Positions 15,208-27,296 of a stretch of DNA of 64,000 bases are shown piece after piece (within the stretch, counting starts at the first letter, position 1; each line of letters opens with the position of its first letter). The notes beneath the pieces were generated by a model. It searched no databases and was not told the origin of the DNA. It was given only the letters and a program-made list of their open reading frames with translations. A program made the position numbers and the translations under genes. The DNA is from Azonexus sp. (GTDB taxonomy: Bacteria; Pseudomonadota; Gammaproteobacteria; Burkholderiales; Rhodocyclaceae): the NCBI GenBank assembly GCA_030691385.1, contig JAUYEI010000027.1:1-64000 (forward strand), read 5' to 3'.

Positions 15208-15898
15208 AGCCCGGCACTGGTCGGGCAAGGGCTGGCGCGCCGTCGAGGCGCTGCACCGGGTGGCGACGATGACGCTGGTGCACGGCGATCTCGACGAGCA
15301 GTCGCTGCTCGAAGACATTCTCGAAGAAGCCAAGCCCGTCCTGCCGCGCGAAACCAGCGGCCTGCACTGGCTGCTCGCCACGCCCTTCCGCTACTGGCCG
15401 AAACCACCATCCGGCTCGCGCTGCCGGGCGCGCACCGATCCTGGCGTGTTCTACGGTGCCGATGAGGAAAAGACTGCCTGCGCCGAATGCGGCTACTGGC
15501 GCCTGCGTTTCTGGCTGGACAGCGAAGGTCTGGCCGGCCGCGAAGCGTCGATCCCGATCACGCTTTTCGAATTCCACGGGGCCACGCCCCAGATGCTCGA
15601 CCTGACCGCGCCGCCACTCGTCGCCGACCACGCCAGATGGACCGATCCGGTCGACTACGGCGCCACCCAGAAGATCGCCGGCACGGCGCGGCAAGCCGGC
15701 ATCCAGTTGATCCGCTATCAGTCCGTCCGTCACCCCGCAGGCCATTGTCTGGCCATCCTGACGCCACAGGTATTCAAGGGCGTCGACGAGGCTTTCCGCA
15801 ATGTCCAGCACGGCTGGACGCTGTGGCTCAAGCCGCCCGGACTGACCGTCTGGCAGCGCGAACTGAGGCCGGAAAGCCACGTTTTTCGGTTCGCCTGA
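15167..15898 (+). CDS. RES-domain toxin (NAD+ phosphorylase/glycohydrolase type)
   Basis: The protein is about 243 aa. RES family features include the N-terminal WRAVEALHRVATMTLV, the RES core LLATPFRYWPKPPSGSRCRA, PGVFYGADEEKTACAECGYWRLRF and the C-terminal LIRYQSVRHPAGHCLAIL; conserved Arg, Tyr and Glu residues bind NAD. RES toxins deplete cellular NAD. The ATG at 15167 lies within the antitoxin gene and gives the expected length; an upstream extension to 14888 would read the antitoxin gene in another frame. Length is slightly above many single-domain RES proteins because of an N-terminal segment. The pair is a standard type II Xre-RES module. Confidence 0.9.
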   Translation: MSANTWTPTALASEARHWSGKGWRAVEALHRVATMTLVHGDLDEQSLLEDILEEAKPVLPRETSGLHWLLATPFRYWPKPPSGSRCRARTDPGVFYGADEEKTACAECGYWRLRFWLDSEGLAGREASIPITLFEFHGATPQMLDLTAPPLVADHARWTDPVDYGATQKIAGTARQAGIQLIRYQSVRHPAGHCLAILTPQVFKGVDEAFRNVQHGWTLWLKPPGLTVWQRELRPESHVFRFA

Positions 15899-16003
15899 AA
15901 AACGGTGCGGCATGGAACCATGCCGGCCTCCATACGTTCCAAGCACTATCAGCCTGAACCATTATCTGGCGATGGCGAGCAGCCTAATCGTGAAAGGGCA
16001 ATC

Positions 16004-16372
16004 ATGAACAACCCTGTCGGCTGGTTCGAGATTTACGTGCAGGAGATGGATCGCGCGAAAGCGTTCTATCAAACCGTGTTCGATGTTGAGCTGACCAAGC
16101 TCGAAAGCCCCGGCCTGGAAATGTGGGCGTTTCCGATGCAGCCAGACGGCTATGGCGCGCCCGGCTCACTGGTCAAAATGCCGGGTTTTGCTTCCGGCGA
16201 CAACAGCGTCCTGATCTACTTCAGTTGTGCCGATTGCGGCGTGCAGGCGACTCTAGCCGCCAATTCCGGCGGGCGCATCCACAAGGAAAAAATGTCCATC
16301 GGCCAGTACGGCCACATCGCGCTGATCGTCGACACGGAAGGCAACATGATCGGCCTGCATTCGATGCAGTGA
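16004..16372 (+). CDS. VOC (glyoxalase/bleomycin resistance) family protein
   Basis: The 122-aa single VOC domain starts MNNPVGWFEIYVQEMDRA and contains AFYQTVFDVELTKLESPGLEMW, VLIYFSCADCGVQATLAAN and YGHIALIVDTEGNMIGLHSMQ. These are the four-strand units of the fold with a His/Glu metal-binding pattern. The substrate cannot be predicted; this subgroup is often called a glyoxalase-like or PhnB-like protein. The start is chosen by homology; the frame is open back to 15905 without a ribosome binding site. Convergent with lolA. Confidence 0.9.
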   Translation: MNNPVGWFEIYVQEMDRAKAFYQTVFDVELTKLESPGLEMWAFPMQPDGYGAPGSLVKMPGFASGDNSVLIYFSCADCGVQATLAANSGGRIHKEKMSIGQYGHIALIVDTEGNMIGLHSMQ

Positions 16373-16386
16373 GCAAGCTGCCTTTC

Positions 16387-16415
16387 AATTTTGGCCATTT
16401 TTTCCGGTTGACCGT
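16387..16415 (+). repeat. Dispersed TTTTTTCCGGTTGACCGT motif, copy
   Basis: AATTTTGGCCATTTTTTCC followed by GGTTGACCGTC, in the 55-bp gap between the convergent VOC and lolA genes. The T-rich left part may also serve as a terminator tail. Confidence 0.6.
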
Positions 16416-16427
16416 CGGGATCGCGTT

Positions 16428-17048
16428 TTAATCGCTCACCACATCGGTACCGGCCGGCGGGGTAAACGTGAAGGTGCTGGCCGGCAAAGCGGGGTTGCGC
16501 TCGATCCTGTTGAAGCGAATGTGCGTCGTCTGGCCAAAGCTGTCCTGCAATTCCATGGCTTTGAGATCCTTGCCGGCAAAACCGAGACGAACCGCCTCAA
16601 ACCCGCTGTCACCGGCCTTTGGGGTGGCTTCGACCCAGGCCATGCCTTCGGCTTCGCCGGCTTCCTTGAGCGTGAAGTTCTTTTCCAGCTCGTTGCTGCC
16701 GGAGAGCAGCGCCGCCGGCGAACCGCCGATGGCCTGGCCGGCCTTGCGCACGGTGACCTGCTGCAGGTCGGGGTCGTGAATCCAGACTTTTTCGCCGTCG
16801 CCGACGACCAGTTGCGGGTACGGTTTGAGGATTTCCCAACGCAGCTTGCCCGGCCGCGAAATGGCGACGGTGCCTGACGACTGCTGCGGCTTGCGGCCAT
16901 TCTTGCCGATGACCATCTGCGAAAAGTCGGCTTTCAGGGTGCGCGTGCTTTTGAGGAAGTCATGCAACTGATCGATGGCGCCGGCATTGGCCAGCAGCGG
17001 GAACAGGGCCAGTGCGACGGTCAACCGGAATTTTTGGGGAAATTTCAT
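16428..17048 (-). CDS. lolA: Outer-membrane lipoprotein carrier protein
   Basis: The 206-aa periplasmic chaperone takes lipoproteins from LolCDE to LolB at the outer membrane. The signal peptide is MKFPQKFRLTVALALFPLL-ANA. The mature part begins with the LolA pattern AIDQLHDFLKSTRTLKADFSQMV and contains SGTVAISRPGKLRWEI and GEKVWIHDPDLQQVTV. It lies 65 bp downstream of ftsK on the same strand, the usual lolA-ftsK pairing. Residues 4-11 of the signal peptide (PQKFRLTV) are encoded by a copy of the dispersed CCGGTTGACCGT motif (17017-17045). Confidence 0.95.
   Translation of the reverse strand: MKFPQKFRLTVALALFPLLANAGAIDQLHDFLKSTRTLKADFSQMVIGKNGRKPQQSSGTVAISRPGKLRWEILKPYPQLVVGDGEKVWIHDPDLQQVTVRKAGQAIGGSPAALLSGSNELEKNFTLKEAGEAEGMAWVEATPKAGDSGFEAVRLGFAGKDLKAMELQDSFGQTTHIRFNRIERNPALPASTFTFTPPAGTDVVSD
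17017..17045 (-). repeat. Dispersed CCGGTTGACCGT motif at the 5' end of lolA
   Basis: On the minus strand ATTTCCCCAAAAATTCCGG then TTGACCGT. It overlaps the start region of lolA and encodes part of the signal peptide, where sequence constraint is low. Confidence 0.45.
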
Positions 17049-17113
17049 ATTTTCAGCTTAGCGGATTGAGCCGTAGTGCCGTGTTTCAGGGTGTAACAAA
17101 TTGCTGGCGAAAA

Positions 17114-19405
<2,292 letters not shown>

Positions 19406-19419
19406 CCGGGCACCCACCG

Positions 19420-20085
19420 TCAGGCGACTCCGGGAATGACCAGAATGTCATTCTCGTAACGGATGTAACCGCTCAATTCCAGATCGCGCATGACCTTGCT
19501 GACCATTTCGCGCGATGCACCAATCATTTTCGCCATGTCCTGCTTCGACATCTTTTTCTTAACAATACGATTGCCGTCCACGATCTCCGACATATCGAGC
19601 AGGAGACGGGCTACACGGCCATAAACGTCGAGCAGGGCGAGGCTTTCGATCTTGCGATCAGCCTCGCGCAAACGCAGGACAAGAATCTTCATGAGCTTCT
19701 GGGCGACCTGGAAATTATCCTGCATGCAGCGCTGCAACGAATCCTTGTCGAGGAACAGCAGTTCGCAGGCTTCGGCCGCGACCACATTGGCCGAACGCGG
19801 ACTGCCGTCGATCAGGCCCATTTCGCCGAAAAATTCGCCGGGGCCCAGCCAGGCCAGAATGATCTCGCGACCTTCTTCGTCGGTATTGGTCACCTTGGCC
19901 CGCCCGCTGATCAGGACATACAGGGAATCCGTACTGTCGCCGGCCCGCACGACAGAGGCGCCACGTTCGGCCCGCTTGCGCCCGGCAACCCTGGAGAGTT
20001 TTTCCAGTTCATGCTCTTCCAGCCCGGAAAACAGGGGGACATTGCGCAAGACCACCAAGCTCAAACCACATGGAGTTGCTGACAT
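19420..20085 (-). CDS. Crp/Fnr-family transcriptional regulator
   Basis: The 221-aa regulator has a cyclic-nucleotide-binding domain (residues 15-130, with [21 protein letters not shown], the phosphate-binding cassette) and a C-terminal winged helix whose recognition part is [21 protein letters not shown]. There are no N-terminal Cys ligands, so it is not an Fe-S FNR; it is closest to the Crp/Clp-like branch. Whether it binds cAMP or c-di-GMP cannot be told by eye. It is divergent from trxB. Confidence 0.92.
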   Translation of the reverse strand: MSATPCGLSLVVLRNVPLFSGLEEHELEKLSRVAGRKRAERGASVVRAGDSTDSLYVLISGRAKVTNTDEEGREIILAWLGPGEFFGEMGLIDGSPRSANVVAAEACELLFLDKDSLQRCMQDNFQVAQKLMKILVLRLREADRKIESLALLDVYGRVARLLLDMSEIVDGNRIVKKKMSKQDMAKMIGASREMVSKVMRDLELSGYIRYENDILVIPGVA

Positions 20086-20179
20086 AAATCAGTTTCCGTT
20101 CATAGAGTTACGAAATGATTATAAACCGCTTTCCCAAATTACACAGGAACTTCGAAAAATTTGCAGGCTCAGAGAACGC

Positions 20180-20185
20180 TATAAT
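20180..20185 (+). promoter_or_regulatory. Probable -10 box for trxB
   Basis: A perfect TATAAT lies 29 bp before the trxB start; the expected -35 region is AT-rich and only loosely matches TTGACA. AAGAGG (20202-20207) is the ribosome binding site and selects the second ATG (20215). Confidence 0.45.
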
Positions 20186-20196
20186 TTTCCCATTAA

Positions 20197-21171
<975 letters not shown>

Positions 21172-21173
21172 AT

Positions 21174-21932
21174 TTGATCGACCCGGAAGACCTGGCTGCT
21201 TTCCAGGCGGAAGTGGCCGATATCGAGCCACTGCCGCCGGTCAATCGCGTTCAGTTGAACAAACCGAAACGCGTCGTTCCGCCCCGGCCATCGGCCAGCG
21301 AAAAAAACGCACCTGAGCGCAAAAAGCCGCACCAGGATGCCTTGCCGGCGCACTGGAACATCCCCGCCGCAGCGCCCGAGACGACACAGCAGCCGGCCAC
21401 ACTCGATCCGGTCCAGGCCGAATTCCGTGCCGCGATGGCCGGGGTCCAGCCACTCGCTCCAGCCAATCTCGTCGAGCACGGGAAACGGCCACCACCGCCC
21501 CGCCCGCTCCAGCATCTTGCCGACGAACAGGCCGCCCTGCATGAAAGCCTGCACGGCTACATCGGCCTGCAGGATCGCCTCGAGGGTGGTGACGAGCCGC
21601 ATTATTTACGCACCGGACTGGCCCAGAATGTCCTGCGCGATTTGCGCCGCGGCCGTTGGGTGATCCAGGATGAAATCGACCTGCACGGCCTGAATCGCGA
21701 CGAAGCCCGGCATCTGCTCGCCGGCTTTCTGGCCGAGTGCCTGCACCACGGCAAACGCTGCGTCCGGGTCGTGCATGGCAAGGGTTTGGGGTCGCCGCAG
21801 AAGACATCCATCCTGCGCCAGCTCGTACGCGGCTGGCTGGCCCAGCGCCAGGAAGTGCTGGCCTATTGCCAGGCCAAGCCGCCCGATGGCGGCGAAGGCG
21901 CGCTGATCGTTCTGCTGCGCAACCAGAAATAA
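21174..21932 (+). CDS. Smr-domain protein
   Basis: The 252-aa protein has a Pro-rich, variable N-terminal half and a C-terminal Smr domain (residues about 165-250) with the hallmark IDLHGLNRDEARHLL and RVVHGKGLGSP; the final strand is GALIVLLRN. Smr domains bind or cut structured nucleic acid; stand-alone proteins of this type (YdaL/SmrA-like) are possible nucleases. Translation begins at a TTG just after the trxB stop, so it is likely translationally coupled to trxB. The gene ends at a good terminator. Confidence 0.88.
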   Translation: MIDPEDLAAFQAEVADIEPLPPVNRVQLNKPKRVVPPRPSASEKNAPERKKPHQDALPAHWNIPAAAPETTQQPATLDPVQAEFRAAMAGVQPLAPANLVEHGKRPPPPRPLQHLADEQAALHESLHGYIGLQDRLEGGDEPHYLRTGLAQNVLRDLRRGRWVIQDEIDLHGLNRDEARHLLAGFLAECLHHGKRCVRVVHGKGLGSPQKTSILRQLVRGWLAQRQEVLAYCQAKPPDGGEGALIVLLRNQK

Positions 21933-21935
21933 CGA

Positions 21936-21961
21936 AGGGCAGCCATAGCTGCCCTTTTCAT
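21936..21961 (+). terminator. Rho-independent terminator of trxB-smr
   Basis: GGGCAGC-CATA-GCTGCCC is a 7-bp perfect stem followed by TTTTCATTTTT. The T-run passes straight into the dispersed element at 21962. Confidence 0.85.
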
Positions 21962-22011
21962 TTTTGGCCGATTTTTCCGGTTGACCGTGGAAGTCCGGTT
22001 CTCGGCCAAAA
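21962..22011. repeat. Best copy of the dispersed palindromic element (50 bp)
   Basis: TTTTGGCCGA (21962-21971) and TCGGCCAAAA (22002-22011) are perfect 10-bp inverted arms around the core TTTTTCCGGTTGACCGTGG. It is intergenic between smr and glnB, directly after a terminator. The core recurs at 8985-9037, 16387-16415, 13711-13740, 42719-42747 and at gene ends. Confidence 0.7.
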
Positions 22012-22019
22012 CGAAGCGA

Positions 22020-22370
<351 letters not shown>

Positions 22371-22382
22371 CTATGCAGGTTC

Positions 22383-23999
22383 TTAAAATTCGTCGGAATA
22401 TCGATTGGTAACAGGATACCGCCAATCCTTGCCAAAACCACGCGGCGTGATGCGAATGCCGATCGGCGCCTGGCGGCGCTTGTATTCGGCGATATGGAGC
22501 AGGCGAACGACCCGGCGCACGGCATCTTCGGGCAAACCGGCCGCGATGATTTCGCGCGGACTGCGGTCTTCTTCCATGTAGGCGCGGACGATGGCATCGA
22601 GCACCTCGTACGGTGGCAATGAATCCTGGTCAGTCTGATCGGGTTTCAGTTCCGCCGATGGGGGCCGGACGATGATGTTTTCCGGAATCACCGGGTCGCC
22701 CTGGCACAGCGTGTTGCGGTAGCGCGACAGGCGATAGACCAGCGTCTTGTAGACGTCCTTGATCACCGCGAAGCCGCCGGCCATGTCGCCGTACAGCGTG
22801 CAGTAGCCGACGGCCATTTCCGACTTGTTGCCGGTGGTCAGCACCAGCGCGCCAGTCTTGTTGGAGATGGCCATCAGGATGTTGCCGCGAATGCGGGCCT
22901 GGATGTTTTCTTCGGTCGTATCGGCCGGCAGGCCGACAAACAACGGATCGAGCATGCTGCCGTAGACGTCCATCGCCGGCGCAATGGCAATCTCGTCGTA
23001 GCGCACGCCAAGAACGCGGATCATCTCGCGTGAATCATCGAGACTCATCTGCGCCGTGTAGGGCGACGGCATCATGACCGCCCGCACCTTGTCGGGACCG
23101 AGCGCATCGACCGCCACGCAGAGCGTCAGCGCCGAGTCGATACCGCCGGACAGGCCGATGATGGCGCCCTTGAAACCGGTCTTGCCGATGTAGTCACGGA
23201 CGCCGAGAACCAGCGCCTGGTAGGCCTCGGCCTCGATCGACAGTTCGTCGGCCATTTGCCCGGAATGCAGGCACCCGGCATCGAAATCAACGATGCCCAG
23301 CGCCTCCTCGAACGAGGGCAGGCGCATGCAACAATTTTTCCAGGCATCGAGCGCGAACGAAGCACCATCGAAGACCAGTTCGTCCTGGCCACCGACCAGA
23401 TTGCAGTAGATGGCCGGAATGCCCGTGGCGTCGATGCGCTCACCGAGCACCTGGGCGCGTTGCTGATGCTTTTCGAGATGGCAGGGCGAGGCATTGAGAA
23501 CGAGCAGCAATTCAGCCCCTGCCCGATAGGCCTGTTCGGCGGCGCCCTCTTCCCAGATGTCGGCGCAGATGTTGATGCCGCAACGGACACCGCCCAGCGT
23601 CACGACGCATGCTTCGCTGCCCGCCTCGAAATAGCGTTTTTCGTCGAAAACTTCGTAATTCGGGAGACGGATCTTGCGGTAACCCGCGATTTTCCGGCCA
23701 TTTTCAATGACCGTCGCCGCGTTGTAGCAGCGTCCTTCGTCTTCTTCCGGATAGCCGACAATGACGGCAATGCCATCGACCCGGCTGGCCAGATCGTCAA
23801 GCGCCCGCTGGCAGGCCCGATAAAAATCCGGGCGCAGCAACAGGTCTTCCGGCGGGTAGCCGCACAAGGCCAGTTCCGGCGTCAGCAGCACCTGGGCGCC
23901 GCGGGCTTTCGCCTCGGCAGCGCACTGGATGATGCGCTCGACGTTGCCCGTCAGGTCACCGACGGTGGCGTTGAACTGGGCAACGGCGAGTCGCAGCAT
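22383..23999 (-). CDS. nadE: Glutamine-dependent NAD+ synthetase
   Basis: The 538-aa protein has an N-terminal nitrilase-type glutaminase domain (ELALCGYPPEDLL with the catalytic Glu, the Lys near RKIRLPNYEVF and the Cys in GINICADIWEEG) and a C-terminal ATP-pyrophosphatase domain with LSGGIDSALTL. It amidates deamido-NAD using glutamine-derived ammonia, the last step of NAD synthesis. It lies 6 bp downstream of ppa; coupling the two is logical since the reaction releases pyrophosphate. Confidence 0.97.
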   Translation of the reverse strand: MLRLAVAQFNATVGDLTGNVERIIQCAAEAKARGAQVLLTPELALCGYPPEDLLLRPDFYRACQRALDDLASRVDGIAVIVGYPEEDEGRCYNAATVIENGRKIAGYRKIRLPNYEVFDEKRYFEAGSEACVVTLGGVRCGINICADIWEEGAAEQAYRAGAELLLVLNASPCHLEKHQQRAQVLGERIDATGIPAIYCNLVGGQDELVFDGASFALDAWKNCCMRLPSFEEALGIVDFDAGCLHSGQMADELSIEAEAYQALVLGVRDYIGKTGFKGAIIGLSGGIDSALTLCVAVDALGPDKVRAVMMPSPYTAQMSLDDSREMIRVLGVRYDEIAIAPAMDVYGSMLDPLFVGLPADTTEENIQARIRGNILMAISNKTGALVLTTGNKSEMAVGYCTLYGDMAGGFAVIKDVYKTLVYRLSRYRNTLCQGDPVIPENIIVRPPSAELKPDQTDQDSLPPYEVLDAIVRAYMEEDRSPREIIAAGLPEDAVRRVVRLLHIAEYKRRQAPIGIRITPRGFGKDWRYPVTNRYSDEF

Positions 24000-24005
24000 G
24001 ACAGC

Positions 24006-24554
24006 TTAGTAGTTCGGTTTGTCTTTCGCGTCGTTGAAACGCTGAATGCCGGTCATGATCTCGTTGCGGGCAGCTTCAATACCTTCCCAGCCATTGACCT
24101 TGACCCACTTGCCCGGCTCGAGATCCTTGTAATGCTCGAAGAAGTGGGCGATCTGCCTGCGCAGCAGTTCCGGCATGTCTTCGAAGGTCTTGACGTCCTT
24201 GTAGAGCGGGGTCAGCTTGTCGACCGGCACGGCCAGCAGCTTGGCATCTTCACCACCTTCGTCGGTCATCGATAGCTGACCGAGCGGGCGGCAGCGCACG
24301 ACAACGCCCGGCGGCAGGGAGAACGGGCTGACCACCAGCACATCGACCGGATCGCCATCGCCAGCGATGGTGTGCGGGATGTAGCCGTAGTTGCAGGGAT
24401 AGTGCATGGAGGTCGACATGAAACGATCGACGAAAATCGCGCCGCTTTCCTTGTCGACTTCATATTTGACGGGTTCGGAATGGGCCGTGATTTCGATGAT
24501 GACGTTGAAATCGTCGGGCAGGGACTTGCCGGAAGGAACGCTGTTTAGAGCCAT
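24006..24554 (-). CDS. ppa: Inorganic pyrophosphatase
   Basis: The 182-aa soluble family I enzyme has the metal-binding signature DGDPVDVLV, as well as [24 protein letters not shown] and [18 protein letters not shown]. It hydrolyses PPi and pulls biosynthetic reactions forward. It is first in the ppa-nadE-glnB run on this strand. Confidence 0.97.
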   Translation of the reverse strand: MALNSVPSGKSLPDDFNVIIEITAHSEPVKYEVDKESGAIFVDRFMSTSMHYPCNYGYIPHTIAGDGDPVDVLVVSPFSLPPGVVVRCRPLGQLSMTDEGGEDAKLLAVPVDKLTPLYKDVKTFEDMPELLRRQIAHFFEHYKDLEPGKWVKVNGWEGIEAARNEIMTGIQRFNDAKDKPNY

Positions 24555-24614
24555 CGTTATCTCTCTGCGGTTGGGTTTGGGAACTTGTAATTATAACGTC
24601 GAGGCAGCGCTTAT

Positions 24615-25400
24615 TTACTGCCAGGCGGCAAGAAACTCCTGCCAGTGCGGCGCGCCGATCCGGGCTAGCTGGGCCTTGACGAAATCGCACTCGGCCAGCT
24701 CTTCGGCTGCCGTCAGCTCACCGCGCATGCGCCGGAAGCGGTTATAGACCAGGTAGGTATTGATGACATCGGTCTCGCAATAATCGCGAATCTCGGCGCT
24801 CTTGCCGGCCTGCCAGGCTTCCCAGACCTTGCCGCCATCCATGCCGAGCTTGCCGGGAAAGCCGTAGAGCTTGGCCAGGTCGTCGAGCGGTGCGTTGGCG
24901 CGGGCGTTGTAGAGCGCCAGCAGATCCATGAGATCGAGATGACGCATGTGGTAGCGGCTGATGTAGTTGTTCCACTTGAAATCGCGCGAATCGGCGTAGT
25001 CGCCGTCACCGAGATCCCAGTAGCGCGGCGCCGCAACACCATGCAGCATGCCGCGGTAGTGCAGCACCGGCAGGTCGAAACCGCTGCCATTCCATGAAAC
25101 GATCTGCGGCGTGAATTTCTCGATGCCGTCGAAAAAGCGCTGAATGATGGCGCCTTCGTTGAGGTCGGGCTCGGACAGCGACCAGACCTTTAGCCCCTCG
25201 CTGGTACGCAGCACGCAGGAAATGGTGACGATGCGCTGCAGGTGCAATTGCAGAAAGTCATTGCCTGTCTTGGCGCGCCGTTGCTGGAAAGCGAGCTCGG
25301 CCACTTCATCGCCGGAAAGCCCGGCCGGCAGGTCGTTGAGACGGCGGAGGCCGGCGACGTCGGGAATGGTCTCGATATCGAAAACCAGAACAGGTTTCAT
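24615..25400 (-). CDS. PolB-related 3'-5' exonuclease
   Basis: The 261-aa protein starts [14 protein letters not shown], the Exo I motif (DxE) of DEDDy exonucleases; Exo II lies in IVSWNGSGFDLPVLHYRG and Exo III around YCETDVINTYLVYNRF. It has no polymerase domain: this is the predicted 3'-5' exonuclease family related to the PolB proofreading domain. The start overlaps the stop of cysM (ATGA), so the genes are translationally coupled. Its cellular role is not settled. Confidence 0.9.
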   Translation of the reverse strand: MKPVLVFDIETIPDVAGLRRLNDLPAGLSGDEVAELAFQQRRAKTGNDFLQLHLQRIVTISCVLRTSEGLKVWSLSEPDLNEGAIIQRFFDGIEKFTPQIVSWNGSGFDLPVLHYRGMLHGVAAPRYWDLGDGDYADSRDFKWNNYISRYHMRHLDLMDLLALYNARANAPLDDLAKLYGFPGKLGMDGGKVWEAWQAGKSAEIRDYCETDVINTYLVYNRFRRMRGELTAAEELAECDFVKAQLARIGAPHWQEFLAAWQ

Positions 25401-26296
25401 GCCGGGAAGACACCTGTCGACAGGTAGCGGTCGCCACGATCGCAAACGATGGTGACGATCACGGCATTTTCCAGCTCCCGCGACAGGCGCAAAGCCACCG
25501 CCAAGGCACCGCCGGAGGAAATGCCGGCAAAGATCCCCTCTTCCATCGCCAGCCGTCGCGTCATGGCCTCGGCATCGGCCTGACTGACGCTTTCCACACG
25601 GTCAACCCGATTTTTATCGAAAATCTTGGGCAGGTAAGCTTCCGGCCATTTGCGGATGCCGGGTATCTGGCTACCGTCTTCCGGCTGACAACCGACGATC
25701 TGGATGGCCGGATTCTGCGTCTTGAGAAAAGCCGAGGTGCCCATGATGGTGCCGGTCGTCCCCATGCTCGAAACGAAGTGCGTGATCTTGCCTTCGGTGT
25801 CGCGCCAGATTTCCGGGCCGGTGCCTTCATAATGGGACAGCGGATTGTCCGGGTTGCCGAACTGGTCGAGGATGATGCCCTTGCCTTCGTCGCGCATTTT
25901 CTCGGCGACGTCGCGGCACAATTCCATGCCGCCATCCTTGGGCGTCAGTACCAGTTCGGCACCGTAGGCACGCATGCTCTGCCGGCGCTCGATGCTCTGG
26001 TTCTCGGGCATGACGAGGATCATCCGGTAGCCCTTGATCGCCGCCGCCATGGCCAGCGCGATACCGGTGTTGCCGGAAGTCGCCTCGATCAGCGTATCGC
26101 CCGGCTTGATGTCGCCCCTTGCTTCGGCGTGGACGATCATCGACAGCGCCGGGCGATCTTTCACCGAGCCAGCCGGGTTGTTGCCTTCGAGCTTGGCGAG
26201 GATGAGATTGTTGCGCTGGTCGTTATCGGCGCCCGGGATACGCACCAAACGTACCAGCGGCGTGTTTCCAACAAAATCCTGCAGGGTTTTATACAT
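25397..26296 (-). CDS. cysM: Cysteine synthase B
   Basis: The 299-aa PLP enzyme makes cysteine (or S-sulfocysteine) from O-acetylserine. The PLP Lys lies in [16 protein letters not shown], the phosphate loop in [16 protein letters not shown], and the Arg of the CysM-type active site in [19 protein letters not shown]. The start (26296, [17 protein letters not shown]) lies inside the end of hldD; an ATG at 26302 adds two residues. hldD-cysM overlap is common in betaproteobacteria. Confidence 0.95.
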   Translation of the reverse strand: MYKTLQDFVGNTPLVRLVRIPGADNDQRNNLILAKLEGNNPAGSVKDRPALSMIVHAEARGDIKPGDTLIEATSGNTGIALAMAAAIKGYRMILVMPENQSIERRQSMRAYGAELVLTPKDGGMELCRDVAEKMRDEGKGIILDQFGNPDNPLSHYEGTGPEIWRDTEGKITHFVSSMGTTGTIMGTSAFLKTQNPAIQIVGCQPEDGSQIPGIRKWPEAYLPKIFDKNRVDRVESVSQADAEAMTRRLAMEEGIFAGISSGGALAVALRLSRELENAVIVTIVCDRGDRYLSTGVFPA

Positions 26297-27287
26297 TTTC
26301 ATGGAGCCACTCGATGTATTGGGAGACGCCCTCCTCAACCGTGGCCATCGGTGCAGCATAGCCGGCATCGCGCAGGCGCGTCAGATCGGCCTGGGTGAAT
26401 GCCTGATACTTGCCCTTCAGCGCCTCGGGGAAGGCAACGTATTCGAGCAAACCCTGTGCCCGCAATTCGTCAAGCGATAGCGGCGCTTCGCTTTTTGCCT
26501 TGCGGCAGCCGTTGACCGCAGCAACCGCGACATCGTTGAAACTCTGCGCCCGGCCGGAACCAAGGTTGAAGATGCCGGACTTTTCCGGATGATCGAGGAA
26601 GTACAGATTCACCTTGGCCACGTCGCCGACAAAAATAAAATCGCGCTGCTGGCCGCCATTTTCGTAGCCGTGCGAGCCTTCAAACAGCTTGACCTTGCCG
26701 TCGGCCTTGAACTGGTTGAAGTTGTGAAAGGCCACCGAAGCCATGCGCCCCTTGTGCGTTTCGCGCGGACCATAGACGTTGAAGTAGCGGAAACCGACGA
26801 TCTGCGACGAGGGGTTCTGCGCCAGTTTCTGGCGAACGATCTGGTCGAACAGGAACTTCGAGTAGCCATAAACGTTGAGCGGCCCTTCGTACTGGCGCTC
26901 TTCCTTGAAAACATTGCTGGCGCCGTAGGTCGCCGCGCTGGAAGCGTAGAGAAACTGCACGTCCTGATCGAGACACCAGTCGAGCAGGATGGCGGAGTAA
27001 CGGTAGTTGTTCTCCATCATGTAGCGACCGTCGGTTTCCATGGTGTCCGAACAGGCACCCTCATGGAAAATGGCGTCGATCTCGCCATCGAAATGGCCGG
27101 CCTGGATTCGTGCGATGAAATCGTTCTTGTCGATGTAATCGGCAATCTCGCAATCGATCAGGTTCCTGAACTTGTCGGCCTTGCTCAGGTTGTCGACCGC
27201 GATGATCCGGGTTACGCCGCGCTCGTTGAGCGCCTTGACGATATTGGAACCAATGAAGCCGGCAGCGCCGGTAACGACTGTGTACAT
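26289..27287 (-). CDS. hldD: ADP-L-glycero-D-manno-heptose 6-epimerase
   Basis: The 332-aa SDR enzyme has [18 protein letters not shown] at the N terminus, the [12 protein letters not shown] catalytic Tyr/Lys and [20 protein letters not shown], specific for HldD. It epimerises ADP-D-heptose to ADP-L-heptose for the LPS inner core. It follows hldE by 9 bp and overlaps cysM. Confidence 0.97.
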   Translation of the reverse strand: MYTVVTGAAGFIGSNIVKALNERGVTRIIAVDNLSKADKFRNLIDCEIADYIDKNDFIARIQAGHFDGEIDAIFHEGACSDTMETDGRYMMENNYRYSAILLDWCLDQDVQFLYASSAATYGASNVFKEERQYEGPLNVYGYSKFLFDQIVRQKLAQNPSSQIVGFRYFNVYGPRETHKGRMASVAFHNFNQFKADGKVKLFEGSHGYENGGQQRDFIFVGDVAKVNLYFLDHPEKSGIFNLGSGRAQSFNDVAVAAVNGCRKAKSEAPLSLDELRAQGLLEYVAFPEALKGKYQAFTQADLTRLRDAGYAAPMATVEEGVSQYIEWLHENV

Positions 27288-27296
27288 GATTACTCC

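Noticed and set aside
25597-25620. Match to the dispersed GGTTGACCGT motif in cysM
   Set aside because: It codes for the conserved KNRVDRV of CysM and lacks the ATTTTGGCC flank, so coincidence is more likely.
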